Assembly (NCBI RefSeq): GCF_050947875.1
Contig: NC_134568.1
Span: 196,450,353-196,514,352 of the forward strand
From: Dermacentor variabilis
Lineage: Eukaryota > Arthropoda > Arachnida > Ixodida > Ixodidae
Length of the DNA: 64,000 bases
Reading direction: 5' to 3'
Made by a program: the position numbers and the translations under genes. The notes below the pieces were generated by a model, which was given only the letters and a program-made list of their open reading frames with translations, did not search any database and was not told the origin of the DNA. Shown here piece by piece: positions 45,440 to 57,367 of the stretch (its first letter is position 1; each line of letters starts with the position of its first letter).

Positions 45440-46010
45440 TTAGAATACAGAGGTCTTTCGAGGCCCTGTAACCGGGGTTTTGCCCTTTTTGAAGCGTTCG
45501 AGGGAGCCTCGCCGCTTCTTAGGCGCTTGGTGCGCCTTGAGGATAGGTATAGTGTCCACTGCCTTTTGTGAGGCGCCGGACACGTGCTCTTTCGAGCGAG
45601 AAGTTTCCCGAGAGAGTCCCGCCTTGGAGGGCAAGACACCTGCGCCCACCAGCCCGGAGGTCGATGGGGCTCCCTGAGGGATTTGGCTGCGCCGGCTGTT
45701 GCTAGCATTGGAAGAGGCCGGGGAGGTTGGGGCAGTCTCGGTTGCGCCCATCTTCGTGGTTGATGGTCCCTTCTGCTCGGTTGGTGGAGCAGCGCTAGCT
45801 GCGACCACCGTGGGGGCAGATGGCGTAACTGCCGACTCACTGCTTGTGGGTCGGACAGCCGCCGGAGGCCGTTGTGACGCTGCCCCCTGACGCGCCACTT
45901 CGGCAAAGCTTTTCTTTGGCAGGTATGCTACCCGCCTTCGTGCCTCTTTGAACGATATATTCTCTTTTACTTTTATCGTTACACATTCTTTTTCCTTCTT
46001 CCAGGAGGGG
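45440..46010 (-). pseudogene. LINE ORF1, C-terminal part
   Basis: The frame reads KEARRRVAYLPKKSFAEVAR, then a proline/serine/alanine-rich stretch (SAVTPSAPTVVAASAAPP) and a basic end (PKKRRGSLERFKKGKTPV). This is the low-complexity tail of an I-type LINE ORF1. The zinc knuckles expected upstream are missing because the element is truncated near 46015. It ends about 65 bases before the start of ORF2. Confidence 0.7.
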
Positions 46011-46193
46011 CACGACCGCGAGTACGCGGCGAAAAGAAAACGAAAATCTAAGAAAAACAAGGAAGAATAGCTGTCTTTCCCGTAACCGAGAGTAGATGTA
46101 AGCATGAAATGGCAACCGACAAAACAGATTAATTGGAGATGATACTAGCCCCAATCTTAAAATTGATGCAGCGCCATATTTTCAACGGCACAC

Positions 46194-46428
46194 CTCACCA
46201 CAGCACAACGCACCACGCCCTTCTGTGCACTGGTTCATACGGACGCTACCCAGCTAGAAGGAAACCGCTTGAAGGCGGCACGACAGGCAGCGAAAGACAC
46301 CAGGGAGAAACAGCGCATTGCCCAGCTAGAAAAAGAAAGCGTCTTAACGAAGCTCCATGCAGCGTGGCGGCATCTTTCCAGGCTATGCGAAACTCGCGCT
46401 GCGGAACTGACGGACCACTGGCGTTGAA
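46194..46428 (+). pseudogene. coiled-coil-like coding remnant, unidentified
   Basis: A frame open for about 78 codons without ATG reads NRLKAARQAAKDTREKQRIA, QLEKESVLTKLHAAWRHLSR and LCETRAAELTDHW, then a TGA, then STGNLVSALKDEMKCM in the same frame. Regular charged and leucine spacing suggests a coiled coil. I do not recognise the protein. It could be a decayed gene, a retrocopy or part of a transposon. There is no splice site or start to settle this. Confidence 0.4.
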
Positions 46429-46569
46429 AGAGCACAGGCAACCTTGTCTCAGCGCTAAAAGATGAAATGAAATGTATGGTGCCCTGCATCCGCTTTCTGA
46501 ACGTATTGGAAATGACAAATAAAACTTCAGCATACTAGAAGTTACAGCTTGAGTGATATTGTGAACAAA

Positions 46570-47510
46570 CATTATAAAGAACTCGGAAGCAGTATCTTTT
46601 GTAACTTGTTTTAACAGTAACTAGCGTGTGTAATGCGGACCTGTGCAAAGGGTTTGGGGCTAGAGACTGCATTTTCGTAAGTTTTGACTGGTTGACCGAA
46701 TGATCTCGTTTTATTCTCTCGACTTGCCCGGATGTTCTCGTTTGAGTGCCCGGATAACAGCTCTGGCTTTTGCTTCAATGTCACTTGAAGGTCGCCGACA
46801 ACGGGAGCTAAAAGCATTTCATGCTTAAAACTGAAGATGAATGGACAGAAGCGTTTCGGTCTTATAACTTTTTAGGATGAACCTAAAATCTTCACGAATG
46901 ATAGGACATAGGCAACTTGCTTAATAAACATCATTATAATCCGTCCACATGTTATTGAGTATTGAGGTATGTTGACCAAATTGCGTCGAACACGACGCAT
47001 CTGAGGGGTCACTCTCAAGGTATAAGAAGCACACATGCTTTGCTGTACTATGAAGTTTCATAGTATTTGCTATTTGAGGAGCTGTTGGCCGTATGAACAC
47101 AACCATGTGTGAAGCTCAAACATGGGTAAAATACTGCCATTGGTGACATCTCATCTGTGCGAACTCGGAGAATTCTAACTTTGTGTATTAAGGACGCGTA
47201 AATTTAGGCACGGGTAAAGTACCTCTGGCAAAAAGGCGCAGGTAGAGAAATCATTATGTGGCCATTTATGTATCGGGTCACTGATATAGTACCAAAAGAA
47301 TCTTTTTCCGCAGATATAGTGTCAAAATGCATCCTTTTTTCACTGATGTGGCATAAAAATGTAACCGAAAGCAATGTACTTACGTGTTCACTAAAGAATG
47401 CAGCACGCCTCACCGAGAACTAAGTGAGAATGTTTTCATACCTGCTTAAATAAGCTAAACAAACTATATCTGAAAGTACCTGTGTGCGTTATCAATACGT
47501 AGACAATCAC
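46570..47510. other. unassigned intergenic DNA
   Basis: No gene or repeat family recognised. Confidence 0.3.
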
Positions 47511-47511
47511 C

Positions 47512-47513
<2 letters not shown>

Positions 47514-47548
<35 letters not shown>

Positions 47549-47558
47549 ATATATATAT
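47514..47558. repeat. (TA)n microsatellite
   Basis: TA dinucleotide run with one GTATG interruption. Confidence 0.95.
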
Positions 47559-47613
47559 CTGTGTGTGTGTGTGTGTGTGTGTCTGTCTGTGAGAGTGTGA
47601 GAGAGAGAGTGAG

Positions 47614-47671
<58 letters not shown>

Positions 47672-47819
47672 TGTGTGTGTGCGCGTGTGTGTGTGCGCGT
47701 GTGTGTGTGCGCGTGTGTGTGTGCGCGTGTGTGTGTGCGCGTGTGTGTGTGCGCGTGTGTGTGCGCGTGTGTGTGTGCGCGTGTGTGTGTGCGCGTGTGT
47801 GTGTGCGTGTGTGTGTGTT
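47559..47819. repeat. (TG)n microsatellite with a GCGC-containing 14-mer array
   Basis: A TG run gives way to about ten units of a 14-base repeat, GCGCGTGTGTGTGT, with one or two 12-base variants. The long cysteine/valine frames in this interval are artefacts of the repeat. Confidence 0.95.
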
Positions 47820-47848
47820 ATCAAAGACTGAAACAACATCGATGAAAA

Positions 47849-48082
47849 CTACCGGCCGTGGTTGCTCAGTGGCTATGGTGTTGGGCTGCTGAGCACGAGG
47901 TCGCGGGATAGAATCTCGGCCACGGCGGCCGCATTTCGATGGGGGCGAAATGCGAAAACACCCGTGGTGCTTAGATTTAAGTGCGCGTTAAAGAACCCAG
48001 GTGGTCGAAATTTCCGGAGTCCTAAAATACGGCGTGCCTCATAATCAGAAAGTGGTTTTGGCACGTGAAACCCCATAATTTA
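47849..48082 (+). mobile_element. Ruka-type tick SINE, full length
   Basis: tRNA-like head with A-box (TTGCTCAGTGGC) and B-box region (GGTCGCGGGATAGAATCTC), body, and CCCCATAATTT tail. A 14-bp target duplication AACATCGATGAAAA lies at 47835-47848 and 48083-48096. Confidence 0.94.
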
Positions 48083-48096
48083 AACATCGATGAAAA

Positions 48097-48732
48097 AAAA
48101 TGTGTGCTCTGAATCTTTAGGAACAAGTGGGAGGAGACTACGTGCCTAGCTGAATGCTTTGCAGCTTTCACTCACGCAGGCAGCGTCAATTTTCGCGCTG
48201 AAGCGAAAGCAGACTCGTGTGCCTAACAGCGAGGTACTCACCGGAATGCTCATGACTTCAAGCTTGTGGGCCAGTGTTGACTTTTGACCGGAATCCGGAT
48301 GCTTGTATACGCAGTCCGACATGTGTGTCACTGAGAGGGCACGAAACCAGGATCGCGAGAGTGAGCAGGGCACAAAGCAGCAGGAAGTGCTGCGTGGTCA
48401 TTAGCTGCCTCACGCATTGCGGACATACGCCTCCGCAAAATCGCTTCCTCTTGGAATTCACTTTGACGACAAGACGCCATTGCCCGGAAACTTCATTTTT
48501 TGCTTGCTCGCCTGTTCGTGCTTTTGTTTCCTTCGTTCACTTGTACCTTTGTTTGCTTGTTTCTTCGTTTGTTTGCTAGTTTGTTTATTTTGTACGTTCC
48601 TTTGTTCTATTGCGCTTTTATTTCTCGCTTCCTTCGTTTCTCTATTTTCCTTTTTTCCGCAGTAGAGAAGGCGGCTTGCTGACGTGCAGCGAGAAATTCA
48701 CAGTAATAAGCGTTATTGCTTCAGTTAAAGCG
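48097..48732. other. unassigned DNA
   Basis: A pyrimidine-rich stretch with repeated TTTGTTTG words lies at about 48490-48660; its short frames are low-complexity. No gene recognised. Confidence 0.3.
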
Positions 48733-49001
48733 AAGTATGTTGCAACCCGCCGTAATTGCTCAGTGGATATGGTGTTGGGCTACTGAGCACGAGGTCGCGG
48801 GATCGAATCCCGGCCACGGCGGCCGCATTTCGATGGGGGCGAAATGCGAAAACACCCTTGTACTTAGATTTAGGTGCACGTTAAAGAACCCCAGGTGGTC
48901 GAAATTTCCGGAGTACTCCACTACGGCGTGCCTCATAATCAGAAATTGGTTTTGGCACGTTTTGACACGAACACCTGTAGCTGTGGTCTCTTCATTTTCC
49001 T

Positions 49002-50421
49002 GTGTCTCCGACGTTTTTCGACATCAGAGGCTGTGCAAAGGGCACAACGTCATCCTCGGGGATGGGGGATAGGAATCCTAACCGAGCGATTGATCCTGGT
49101 CGTCCACCACTGGCTACATCGAAGACAAGGAACCGCACTGGCCCTTCCACAATCACCCTTGAATCTTCCTACAGCTCAACGGTTGAAGAAATGGAATCGG
49201 ACAACGATTTCACACTTTCCGTGGGTCGCCGTTTGAAGAGAAAACTCAGGAGGACATCAACAGACAGTGAATCGTTGCCCAGGCAGGACACTGGCAAGCA
49301 ATTATTCACTGTTGCTTACGTCCCTACCACAGCTACCGACGATCTGAATACCTTTAACAGGCAGAGCTTAACAGAGTACTTTGAGCGAATTGCGCCAGGC
49401 CAAGTCAGCGAGATCAGAATTAACGCACGGAGGAACATCCTCTCGGTTGACGTGAACAACAAGTCAATTCTGGATATGCTAAAGGCTGCCACACTACTAG
49501 GAAACATCCCAGTACGCTCCTTCTTTGCGTATGGGAAAGGAACCTCGACTGGCGTTATTTCTGACGTGGACAAAGAAATCGCAGACACTGACCTCGAGAG
49601 GCTTTTGAATTCCAGCGCATCAATAGTGCAGATTCACCGCTTCGGTCAATCCGGGTGTACTAAAATAGACTGACTCTGAAACATTACCTGACTACGTAAA
49701 TGTTGGATACGTAAGACACCGCGTGCGCCCTTACGTGCCAAAACTGGTGCGGTGTCGGAAGTGTTTCAAAATAGGACACGTAAGCGCAGCTTGCAAGGGC
49801 GGCGTAAGATGCGAATGGTGTGGAGGGGCCAATCAAAATGATAGCTGCGATGCTACGGCCGTAAAATGTCCTAATTGCGCCGGTCCACATGAAGCGACAT
49901 CAAAAGACTGCCAGAAAATCAAGGACGAAATGTCAGTGCTTCGAAAGATGGTGCGGGACAACTCCACTCACAGACAGGCTGCTACATCGATACGCCGCCG
50001 CAGACGCCGATCGCGATACAGACAACAAGACAAGAGTACTTCCCGTACAGATGGACCATCGGCCGCATGGCAAACTCCTCGCTTGCCAAGTTTGCTTCTG
50101 CGATCAAGATGCGGGCCAGACGTACCTTCTTCGGCAGCAGCACGTGGAACACATGCGCTGCATAAAACGACGCTTCCGCCGACCGACTCTGACATTGACT
50201 GGCCGTCGCTCCCACCCAAACAAACAGGCTTGAATGCGTCGGGTGATGTGTCTGCAAAGGTGGTTGAGAATGATAAGACAGAAAACGAAAATGTACGAAG
50301 TATGCTGAAACACCTGATGACTACGATGCGTTCACTTCTCTGCGGACTACAGACGCCGGTTGCCAAGACCGCGCTACATGTTTTAGATGCTTTGGAACCG
50401 CTCCTCGCGGTTTTACAATAA
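49002..50421 (+). pseudogene. LINE ORF1 (CCHC nucleic-acid-binding), frameshifted
   Basis: The first frame (49002-49673) has a DNDFTLSVGRRLKRKLRRTS motif and QVSEIRINARRNILSVDVNN. The second (about 49674-50421) has three knuckle-like blocks: CRKCFKIGHVSAAC, CEWCGGANQNDSC and CPNCAGPHEATSKDC, then a basic arginine tract. A single frameshift near 49672 separates them; the sense continues directly (DYVNVGYVRHRVRPYVPK). The ATG at 49062 is an alternative start. Stop at 50421 lies six bases before ORF2. Confidence 0.87.
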
Positions 50422-50427
50422 GGCATC

Positions 50428-53400
50428 ATGGCGCTCTCTTTTGAAAACCAATTACGAAGATCTGCAATAATGCAGTGGAATGCCAGAGGCCTACGAGGCC
50501 GCCTCGCAGACTTTCGGCAATGGATGTTCAAATACCTGCTTCCCGTGGCTGTAATATGTGAAACAAACATGACGTCTTTACTACGCGTATCTCGATATGT
50601 GCCACTGTGGTCAAGGAATGACCACAATTTAAGCAAAGTGCTCACTTTTGTTCGTCGGAACTTAACGTGCCTTCGTAAAGACATTCCTGCACACGCTTCC
50701 AACGAGTACGTTTGCATAACGCTGAAGTACAAGCGGCGCGGATATATACCCCCAACATCGAGCCTAGACTGTTCATATTTGCTGTCCATATTGAAAACTT
50801 GTCCAGGTCCCCACATAGTCATCGGTGACTTCAATGCCCACCATACCATGTGGGGCTCTGCTTCGACGAACGCCCGCGGTAGAGACTTGGCTGACTTCAT
50901 GCTTAGTCAAGGCTTGATGGTGATCAACGATGGCGCGCCAACATACCTTCGAGGCTTTTACTATAGCAGTTGTCTTGACATTGCGTTTGTTTCAAAAAGC
51001 CTGCTGTCTGCTACACGATGGTGTACTGATCTCGACACCTATGGAAGTGACCATCTACCAACATGTATTCAGTTGAAATGGTTACATCCCCCAGCTCTGC
51101 ACACTGTCCGTTCTATCGATTGGCCAAGATTTTGAGAATCTGTGAAAACCGCATGTCAAGCCATCCAAGCACCATCCGATATTGAAGATGTCATCGCGAC
51201 AACTTTACGTGACACAACAGAACACCTCAGCGCACCTTCACCTTGATCACCTGTTGATGACCAGTACGAGCGACTTCGCGCGATACGGCGTCGAGCAGAA
51301 CGGAAATACAGAAGGACCAAATCACCATTAGACGTCACTGCATAACGCCGGGCTCAGCGTCATGTCCTGCGCCACCTTGACAAGCTTGACAAACAACGCT
51401 GGAGATCATTCTGTGGCTTGTTGAAGTTTCTCGAGAATTTGGAAAATTGTACGAAGCCTTCGCTCGCCTCCACAACAGCTTCACCCGTTCAGCGCTGTGG
51501 CCATACGGCAAGGCCGGCGTGAAGTTGAGGTCGCCGATGACTTTCGCAAATTACTTGTGAGCTCCTCTAACGATATACCAACGCATTCACGACTGACTTT
51601 CCCACCATCTTTTACGCGCCTTTTACGCTGCGATATCTACTTCCCGCCGGTCAACTTGTCCAGGACCAGACGGAATTACATACTCCGCGATTTGTCATCT
51701 TGGAGTAGAAGCTCGAGAAATTCTCCTGATGCTCTGCAACTCTACGTGGGACACAGCAACTGTGCGTAACCACTGAAAGTGCAGTTGTCTTGTGGCTTTG
51801 CTAAAACTTGGGAAATGCCCACATGATCTCTCACATTATCGGCCAATAGAATTGGCAAGCTGTGTTGGTAAAGTGATGGAGCGGATGGTACTGAGCAGAC
51901 TGGAATGGCTACTCGAGAAAAGTGGTGCACTTCCTGATTTCATCAATGGATTCAGAAGAGGCCGATCGTCCATTGACGGTGTGATCGACCTAGTATCTTC
52001 TGTTCAACAGGAAAAGAGACGCCGTCGTCTGGTATACGCAATATTTCTGGACATCAAAAGTGCCTACGACAACGTTTTCCACCATTCGATTCTTCAGGCG
52101 CTTGAGGATATTGGAGTTGGTGGCCGGATGTATGCATGGCTGCAGAGTTACCTCAGTGGCCGCACCATTTTCATGCCCACTTCGGATGGCGAGACTGATA
52201 GACATGACGTTCGCAGGGGTGTTCCGCAGGGTGGTGTCCTTAGCCCAATATTGTTCAATATCATACTGGTGGGCCTTGCAGACGAGCTACCTGAAACAGC
52301 GCGTATCAGTACGTACGCGGATGATATCTGTATCTAGCCATCTGGGGTCACACGTCCACAAGTGCGTGCAAGGCTCCAACGTGCGGCTACCATAACGGCG
52401 ACGTACTTGCGCCGTAGAGGCCTGCAACTCTAAGCAAATAAGTGTGCAGTCATGGCATTCACGCGCAAATCAATGTCACATTATCCAATCGTTGTCGGCG
52501 GAACGGCGCTCCCTTTAGTCACCCACCAGAGATTTCTTGGCGTGATAATAGACCGCAGTCTTTCTTGGACCAAACATGTTACTGCGCTTAGGGCTAAACT
52601 GACCAACTTCATGCACGTTCTTCGTGTAATATCAGGACTGAGATGGGGCCCCTCTGAGCGAAGTTTGCTCCAAGTGTACCAGGCACTTTTTGTGGGCTAC
52701 ATACGCTACAGCATGCCTGTGTTATCTAACACGGGGTCATCTTGTATACGCATGCTGCACGTCAACTAAGGGCACAATAGCGGAAGCACGGGCTTGTCCA
52801 ATCGACATTTACAGGTCTTGTGAACCTATGCGAACCTATCTTCGCCTGCTAACCAGACACTCACACCAGCCACTGTCAACACTTCCAAGCACCAACCTTG
52901 ACTGTGGTTTTTCTAAAGCTATTTGCATGTCACGCAAGCATTATACCTGCAAGATTCCAGGCCACCGACATCCCCGCGACACCTCCATGGACATTGCCAA
53001 GACCACTAGTGAGGCTTCAGATACACGGAATTATGAAGAAATCTCACGTTTCCTCCATTGGCTTCAAGCAGCTCACCCTGTCCCATATATTTACATTATA
53101 TAGTGGGACTGTACAATTATATACCAATGGTTCGGTCACGCCATCTGCCACAACGGCCGCATTTGTCATCCCACAACTTGGAATTACTCGACGATTTCGA
53201 TTAGACCACAAATCGACATCTACGGCTGCGGAACTTGCGGGAATATGGGAGGCTGTCCGTTTTATGAGAACGGAGACACCCCATAAATTGACGATATTGT
53301 GCGATGCCAAATCAGCGCTACAGGCGCTAAAATACTTTTTAAAGAAAGGACCACACTATCTGCTCGTGCTGGAAATCGTCGAACTTCATCACAGTGCCGA

Positions 53401-54250
53401 GTTAAGTGGCCACGTGATCACCTTTCAATGGGTGCCTAGTCATTGTGGTGTTTTATTGCGAAAGCAATGCTGCTCGCACTTTCGGCCCATCGGTGGTCGT
53501 GGCGCCTCCTTACACAGCTGCGCGTCACGTGACCGTGTGACGTCACGCCAGACCGAGAGACGGGGCCCCAGCTCGCGGCATCGATGGTGGAGGCGAAGCC
53601 TTGCGCGCCGCTGCTACGGCGCTACCGAGAGAGGGCGCTCGCTGGTGTCCACATGTCCACACCATCAGCCGAACCAAGGCGCAGCCAAGGGTATTGCTTT
53701 CGAACTCTTCCAGGCTTAACCAAGCTAAGCCTTCAGCCAATTTTTTTGACAATGAACTCGCTGACAGTGAGGCAAGATCGGCCTCCTCTTGCTCTGATGA
53801 CGTACGGATTGCCTACTCGCGACCTGACACTAACTCCATGATCAAGGCACTCATGCAGGACCTTACAAAGGCTTACAGAGCCCACTATGACAACATTCAC
53901 TGACGTCTACATATGATTGGCCCAGACGGTAAATTCTGTTCGCCCCCGAAGCTTATACGGAGCAAAACATCATTGCTACCAGGATTCGGCTCAGCGTTGC
54001 TTTCACCCGTCGCTACGCACACCTCATCGGCCAATCGAACAGCCTTGATTGTGAACATTGCCAGATGCCCGAAACACCAACACGTACTCTGCGACTGCCC
54101 AGCATATATGCTGGAGCGAAGGACATTAGACAGTTTCCTAGCCAGCGTTGGCAGGCAACGACTGTAGGAGGAAGCTGTCCTCGGTCCATGGCCTGACACT
54201 GCAATTCCAATGCGTGCAACAAAAGTATTGTTGAAGTTTCTGCAGGACAC
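50428..54250 (+). pseudogene. LINE ORF2: APE endonuclease, RT, RNase H
   Basis: The APE domain is open (50428-51135): QWNARGLRGRLADFRQW, ICETN, VIGDFNAHHTMWG, LDIAFVS, GSDHLP. After a decayed linker the RT reads YRPIELASCVGKVMERM, FLDIKSAYDNV, VPQGGVLSPILFN and TYADDICI, then a stop (51792-52337). RNase H follows (from 53100): LYTNGSV, TAAELAGIWEA, LCDAKSALQAL, WVPSHCGV, interrupted by an insert, then NELADSEARSA. The C-terminal motif CPKHQHVLCDC is near 54.07 kb. The first RNase H aspartate is asparagine. ORF1 and ORF2 are separated by six bases. Confidence 0.9.
53452..53746. mobile_element. short insert in the LINE RNase H
   Basis: The RNase H sequence stops after SHCGV at 53450 and resumes with DNELADSEARSA at 53747. 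The intervening 295 bases contain inverted copies CGAAAGCAAT (53459-53468) and ATTGCTTTCG (53693-53702), GC-rich in between, and T runs at both sides. It is likely a small non-autonomous element of unknown family. A TTTT word at both junctions may be the target duplication. Confidence 0.65.
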
Positions 54251-54487
54251 CAAGCTCGACGAGCGGCTCTAGCGAGACAACTGTCTCATGTACATAAGCA
54301 CTCACCACTTCTCTTATCATCATCATCATCCATCCCAATACTTTCACTACCCTTCCCTCTTCCCCAGTGCAGAGTAGCAGACTAGAGTGCACTAGCTCAG
54401 GTCGACCTCTCTGTCTTTCCTGTCAATAAATTTTATTCATTCATTGGCACGTTAAACCCCATAATTTAATTTTTTAAGTATGTTGCA

Positions 54488-55224
54488 GTGACTCATTCAG
54501 CTTATTTTATATATGTTGACAGCGTAACGTGCTTGTTTTTCTTTACCGCCGAATAACATTGTGCACTGTAGTAAAGGCACTTCAAGCGAGCTGACTACTT
54601 CGACGCTCACTTTCGAATAAGAAATGCAAGCACGTTGGCCTTAATTTTACGACTGTATTTCGCATCGATGGAGTGCATAAGGAAACACACACACATAGCA
54701 CTAATACCTGAAGGTCGGCATGTAAAAGCGGATATTGGAATAATTAGCATGTGTATGTTTCCTGCGATTGATGCTGGCAATTTGAGGTAACTAAAACAAG
54801 CGGTCATTGAAGTCATTTAAGGTCAGCAACAACTGTGTACTAGTGATGACACTTGGTTTGCTTTATCTGGAGGAATGACTGGCACACAGGAATCTGTGTT
54901 TCAATCATCATCCGAGCCAGTCCTAAACTATAGATTCTTAAGAACTTGCACATCTGTTAGGAAATATATTTGTTCCTATAAGATAACCGTTATCACTTTC
55001 GTGATAACGCTCTGCGCTCGTTACTTATCTGTCAGGAACGCATTGCCACTTCGAGACACACAAAGGCTTTCTGACAGGAAAGTGCTTGGCACGTAACTTT
55101 GTAGATTGGAAAGGTGCGAAAGGTACATTTTGAGCGACGGATGCAAGCGACAATGGTTGTAATGAGAAATAAATATCCCCTAAAGGGTGTACAGTTTTTC
55201 ATAGTCCATGGTCAGCTCAAAATG
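54488..55224. other. unassigned intergenic DNA
   Basis: No gene or repeat family recognised. AACCGTTATC/GATAACG forms a small local inverted repeat near 54990-55010. Confidence 0.3.
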
Positions 55225-55350
55225 GAGTGATGGAATGAGGAAATTTGCAGGCGCAAGCTGGTATCAGCTAGCGCAAGACAGGGGTAAATGGAGATCGCAG
55301 GGACAGGCTTTCATCTTGCAGTGGAGTTACCACATAGGCTGCTGCTGCTG
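55225..55350 (+). mobile_element. RTE LINE 3' end, severely truncated
   Basis: AGGAAATTTGCAGGCGCAAG, CTGGTATCAGCTAGCGCAAG and GGCTTTCATCTTGCAGTGGA match the tail half of the split RTE at 17770-17900. The expected GATGAT tail has become GCTGCTGCTGATGAAGAT. Confidence 0.78.
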
Positions 55351-56349
55351 ATGAAGATCAGTTTTAAATGGGGCATAACAAACCCTACCAGGTGATATTC
55401 TTCATTCTTGTTTAATAACTGTACACAAATGGAAAGGTAGGGGACATTAGAGTTCGCTATCCAAAGACATCCAAAGCCCTATAACCTAAGTCACTAGTGA
55501 CGCTGTCCATATACCCATACAAATCTCACGAACACATCAGACACACTAGGCAATAAGAAATGTAAATGAAATCAGTAATAATAACAATAATTAAACTCAA
55601 GAAGAAGCGCCTCAAGTCCATCCGTGTTTCGTGACAGAAGTTCATCTCCACTGCGTAATAAAAACACAGTCATACACGCGCACGCGTGTGTTAGTAATAA
55701 CTTTTCCTGAAACTATACGCTTAATATAAGTTGTGTTCGTAAACATCTACAAATCAAATCAACTTATTTAGGTTGCCATCCCCAGGGGAGTCCGATAGGG
55801 CTCGCAAAACTCGTCTTTTTAATGGCGCATGGCTATGGACAAGGTAGTTTAGTTACAAAAACCACGTCTGGCCTAGTGCTTCAACTTTATATTCTCTGCA
55901 CATGCGTGGCGTGCCGAGCCGGAGCAAATTGCATATCTGCGCATCCCGCCACGACACTGACCGCTTCGAGCGCCGCCCATTTTATTCCGACGCTTTTCTC
56001 CCCGTCTCCCGACACACGGAAGGTGCTCGGCCACAGTTTTGTCTTATTCAAGCTAGCTCGTTCCCTTGCTCCGAAAACGAAAGTACTCAACAATGCCTAG
56101 ACTGGCTGAGCTGGGGTGAAGTACAGTCGTGGCTGTACATTTCTTTCTTCGTTTTAGAGGCGAGCAAAACACGAAAAGCATAAAGGGAAGAGGCGAGATG
56201 ACTTTTTATTTCACGCCTTTAGTCCCCTGCTCATTGGTAAATAAAGAAACGAAATGTAAGCACCGGCTCGCCCAAGCTTACTATACGCTATTCATGTTTT
56301 TATCTGTAACAACTCAACATGTGCATTAGCGCAAGCCCTTGGGCCAGTT
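55351..56349. other. unassigned intergenic DNA
   Basis: No gene, RNA or repeat family recognised; short frames have no motifs. Confidence 0.3.
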
Positions 56350-56757
56350 GGTGCATGATGAATTTGAAAAGGCGGTACGAGCGAAACACAAAGGACGCGC
56401 ACACAAGTAAAAAGCATTAGATACGGACGAATGCTGGACTTTCAACAGGTGAAAGTCCGGCGTCCGTCCGTATCTAAAAGAAGTACAACTAAAAGTTCAG
56501 CGTCCGTCCGTCTCTAACGGGTCTTGGGTGGAGTAGAAGTTGCGCATGCGTCACCTGTTTCTGTGCGTCAATGTACTTTTCGTGGTGTTATCAATGGACA
56601 TGTCTCCGGACGAGTTGAAGATGCGCATGCGCCGGAGGTTATGTGTGGCAATGGGAATTCTAATAAAGCACTGTTGGAAGTCCAGCGTCCGTTCGTGTCC
56701 TTTTCCTTGTGTGCGCGTTCTTTTTGTTTCGCTGGTACCCCCTGCATCTAGTTCAAC
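56350..56757. mobile_element. foldback MITE
   Basis: GCGAAACACAAAGGACGCGC at the left is matched inverted at the right (GCGAAACAAAAAGAACGCGC), and complementarity continues over about 80 bases to CTGGACTTTCAACAG / CTGGACTTCCAACAG. A second hairpin, TAGATACGGACG to CGTCCGTATCTA (56419-56476), lies within the left half. No coding capacity; ends are approximate. Confidence 0.68.
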
Positions 56758-57367
56758 ATGTGCTGCAATATTGTGCGATCCGTTGAATTCTGTGCTGTGA
56801 AAGAAAGCAGGTACAAATATTTTATTATCATCATCATCATCATCAGCCTATTTTTTGTCCACTGCAGGACGAAAGCATGTCCCTGCGATGTCCAGTTACC
56901 CCTGTCCTGCGTCAACCGATTCCAACTAACGCCTGCGGATTTCATCGCCCCACCTATTCTTCTGCCGTCTTCGAATGCGCTTCCCTTCTTTTGGCACCCA
57001 TTCTGTAACCTTAACGGTCCACCGGTTCTCTAACCTAAGCATTACATGACCTGTGCAGGTCCATTTTTTTCTCTTAATGTCAATTAGAATATCGGCTATC
57101 CCAGTTTGCTCTCTGATCTACACCACTTTCTTCCTGTCTATTGATATTACGCCTAACATTCCTCGTTCCATCGCTCTTTGCACGGTCCTTAACTTGTTTT
57201 CGAGCTTCATTGTCAGCCTCCAAGCTTCCGTTCCATATGTTAGCACCAGTAGAATGTACTGGTTGTACACCTTTTTTTTTTCAATGATAATGGTAAGCTT
57301 CCAGTCAGGATCTGATGTCTGCCGTATGCGCTCCAACCCACTTTTATTCTTCTGTAAATTTCCTTCT

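Larger units (their letters stand above)
41306..46015 (-). mobile_element. I-type LINE (APE, RT, RNase H), 5'-truncated
   Basis: A 4.7-kb antisense LINE. Its 3' end is at about 41306 (ATGAATGAATGTTTTATG on the plus strand), and the 5' side stops within ORF1 near 46015. ORF1 C-terminal part, full-length but broken ORF2 and 3' UTR are present. ORF2 uses YVDD rather than YADD, and its ORF1 differs from that of the 12.3-kb and 48.9-kb elements, so it is a separate family. Confidence 0.86.
48962..54443 (+). mobile_element. near full-length I-type LINE inside a SINE
   Basis: A 5.48-kb LINE with ORF1 (CCHC), ORF2 (APE, RT, RNase H) and a 3' end TGTCAATAAATTTTATTCATTC. Its 10-bp target duplication TTGGCACGTT lies at 48952-48961 and 54444-54453. 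Family is the same as the 12341-17755 element by ORF1. It carries one frameshift in ORF1, many stops in ORF2 and a 295-base insert near the end of RNase H. Non-functional now. Confidence 0.95.
48745..54475 (+). mobile_element. Ruka-type tick SINE split by a LINE
   Basis: The head and body (48745-48961) stop at TTGGCACGTT; the missing tail (AAACCCCATAATTTAATTTT) follows 5.5 kb later at 54454-54475. The SINE's own 12-bp target duplication AAGTATGTTGCA survives at 48733-48744 and 54476-54487, so the two parts are one element. It is the cleanest copy of the family in the window. Confidence 0.96.

Noticed and set aside
47513..47892. Long cysteine/valine and histidine/threonine frames
   Set aside because: Translations of the TG microsatellite.
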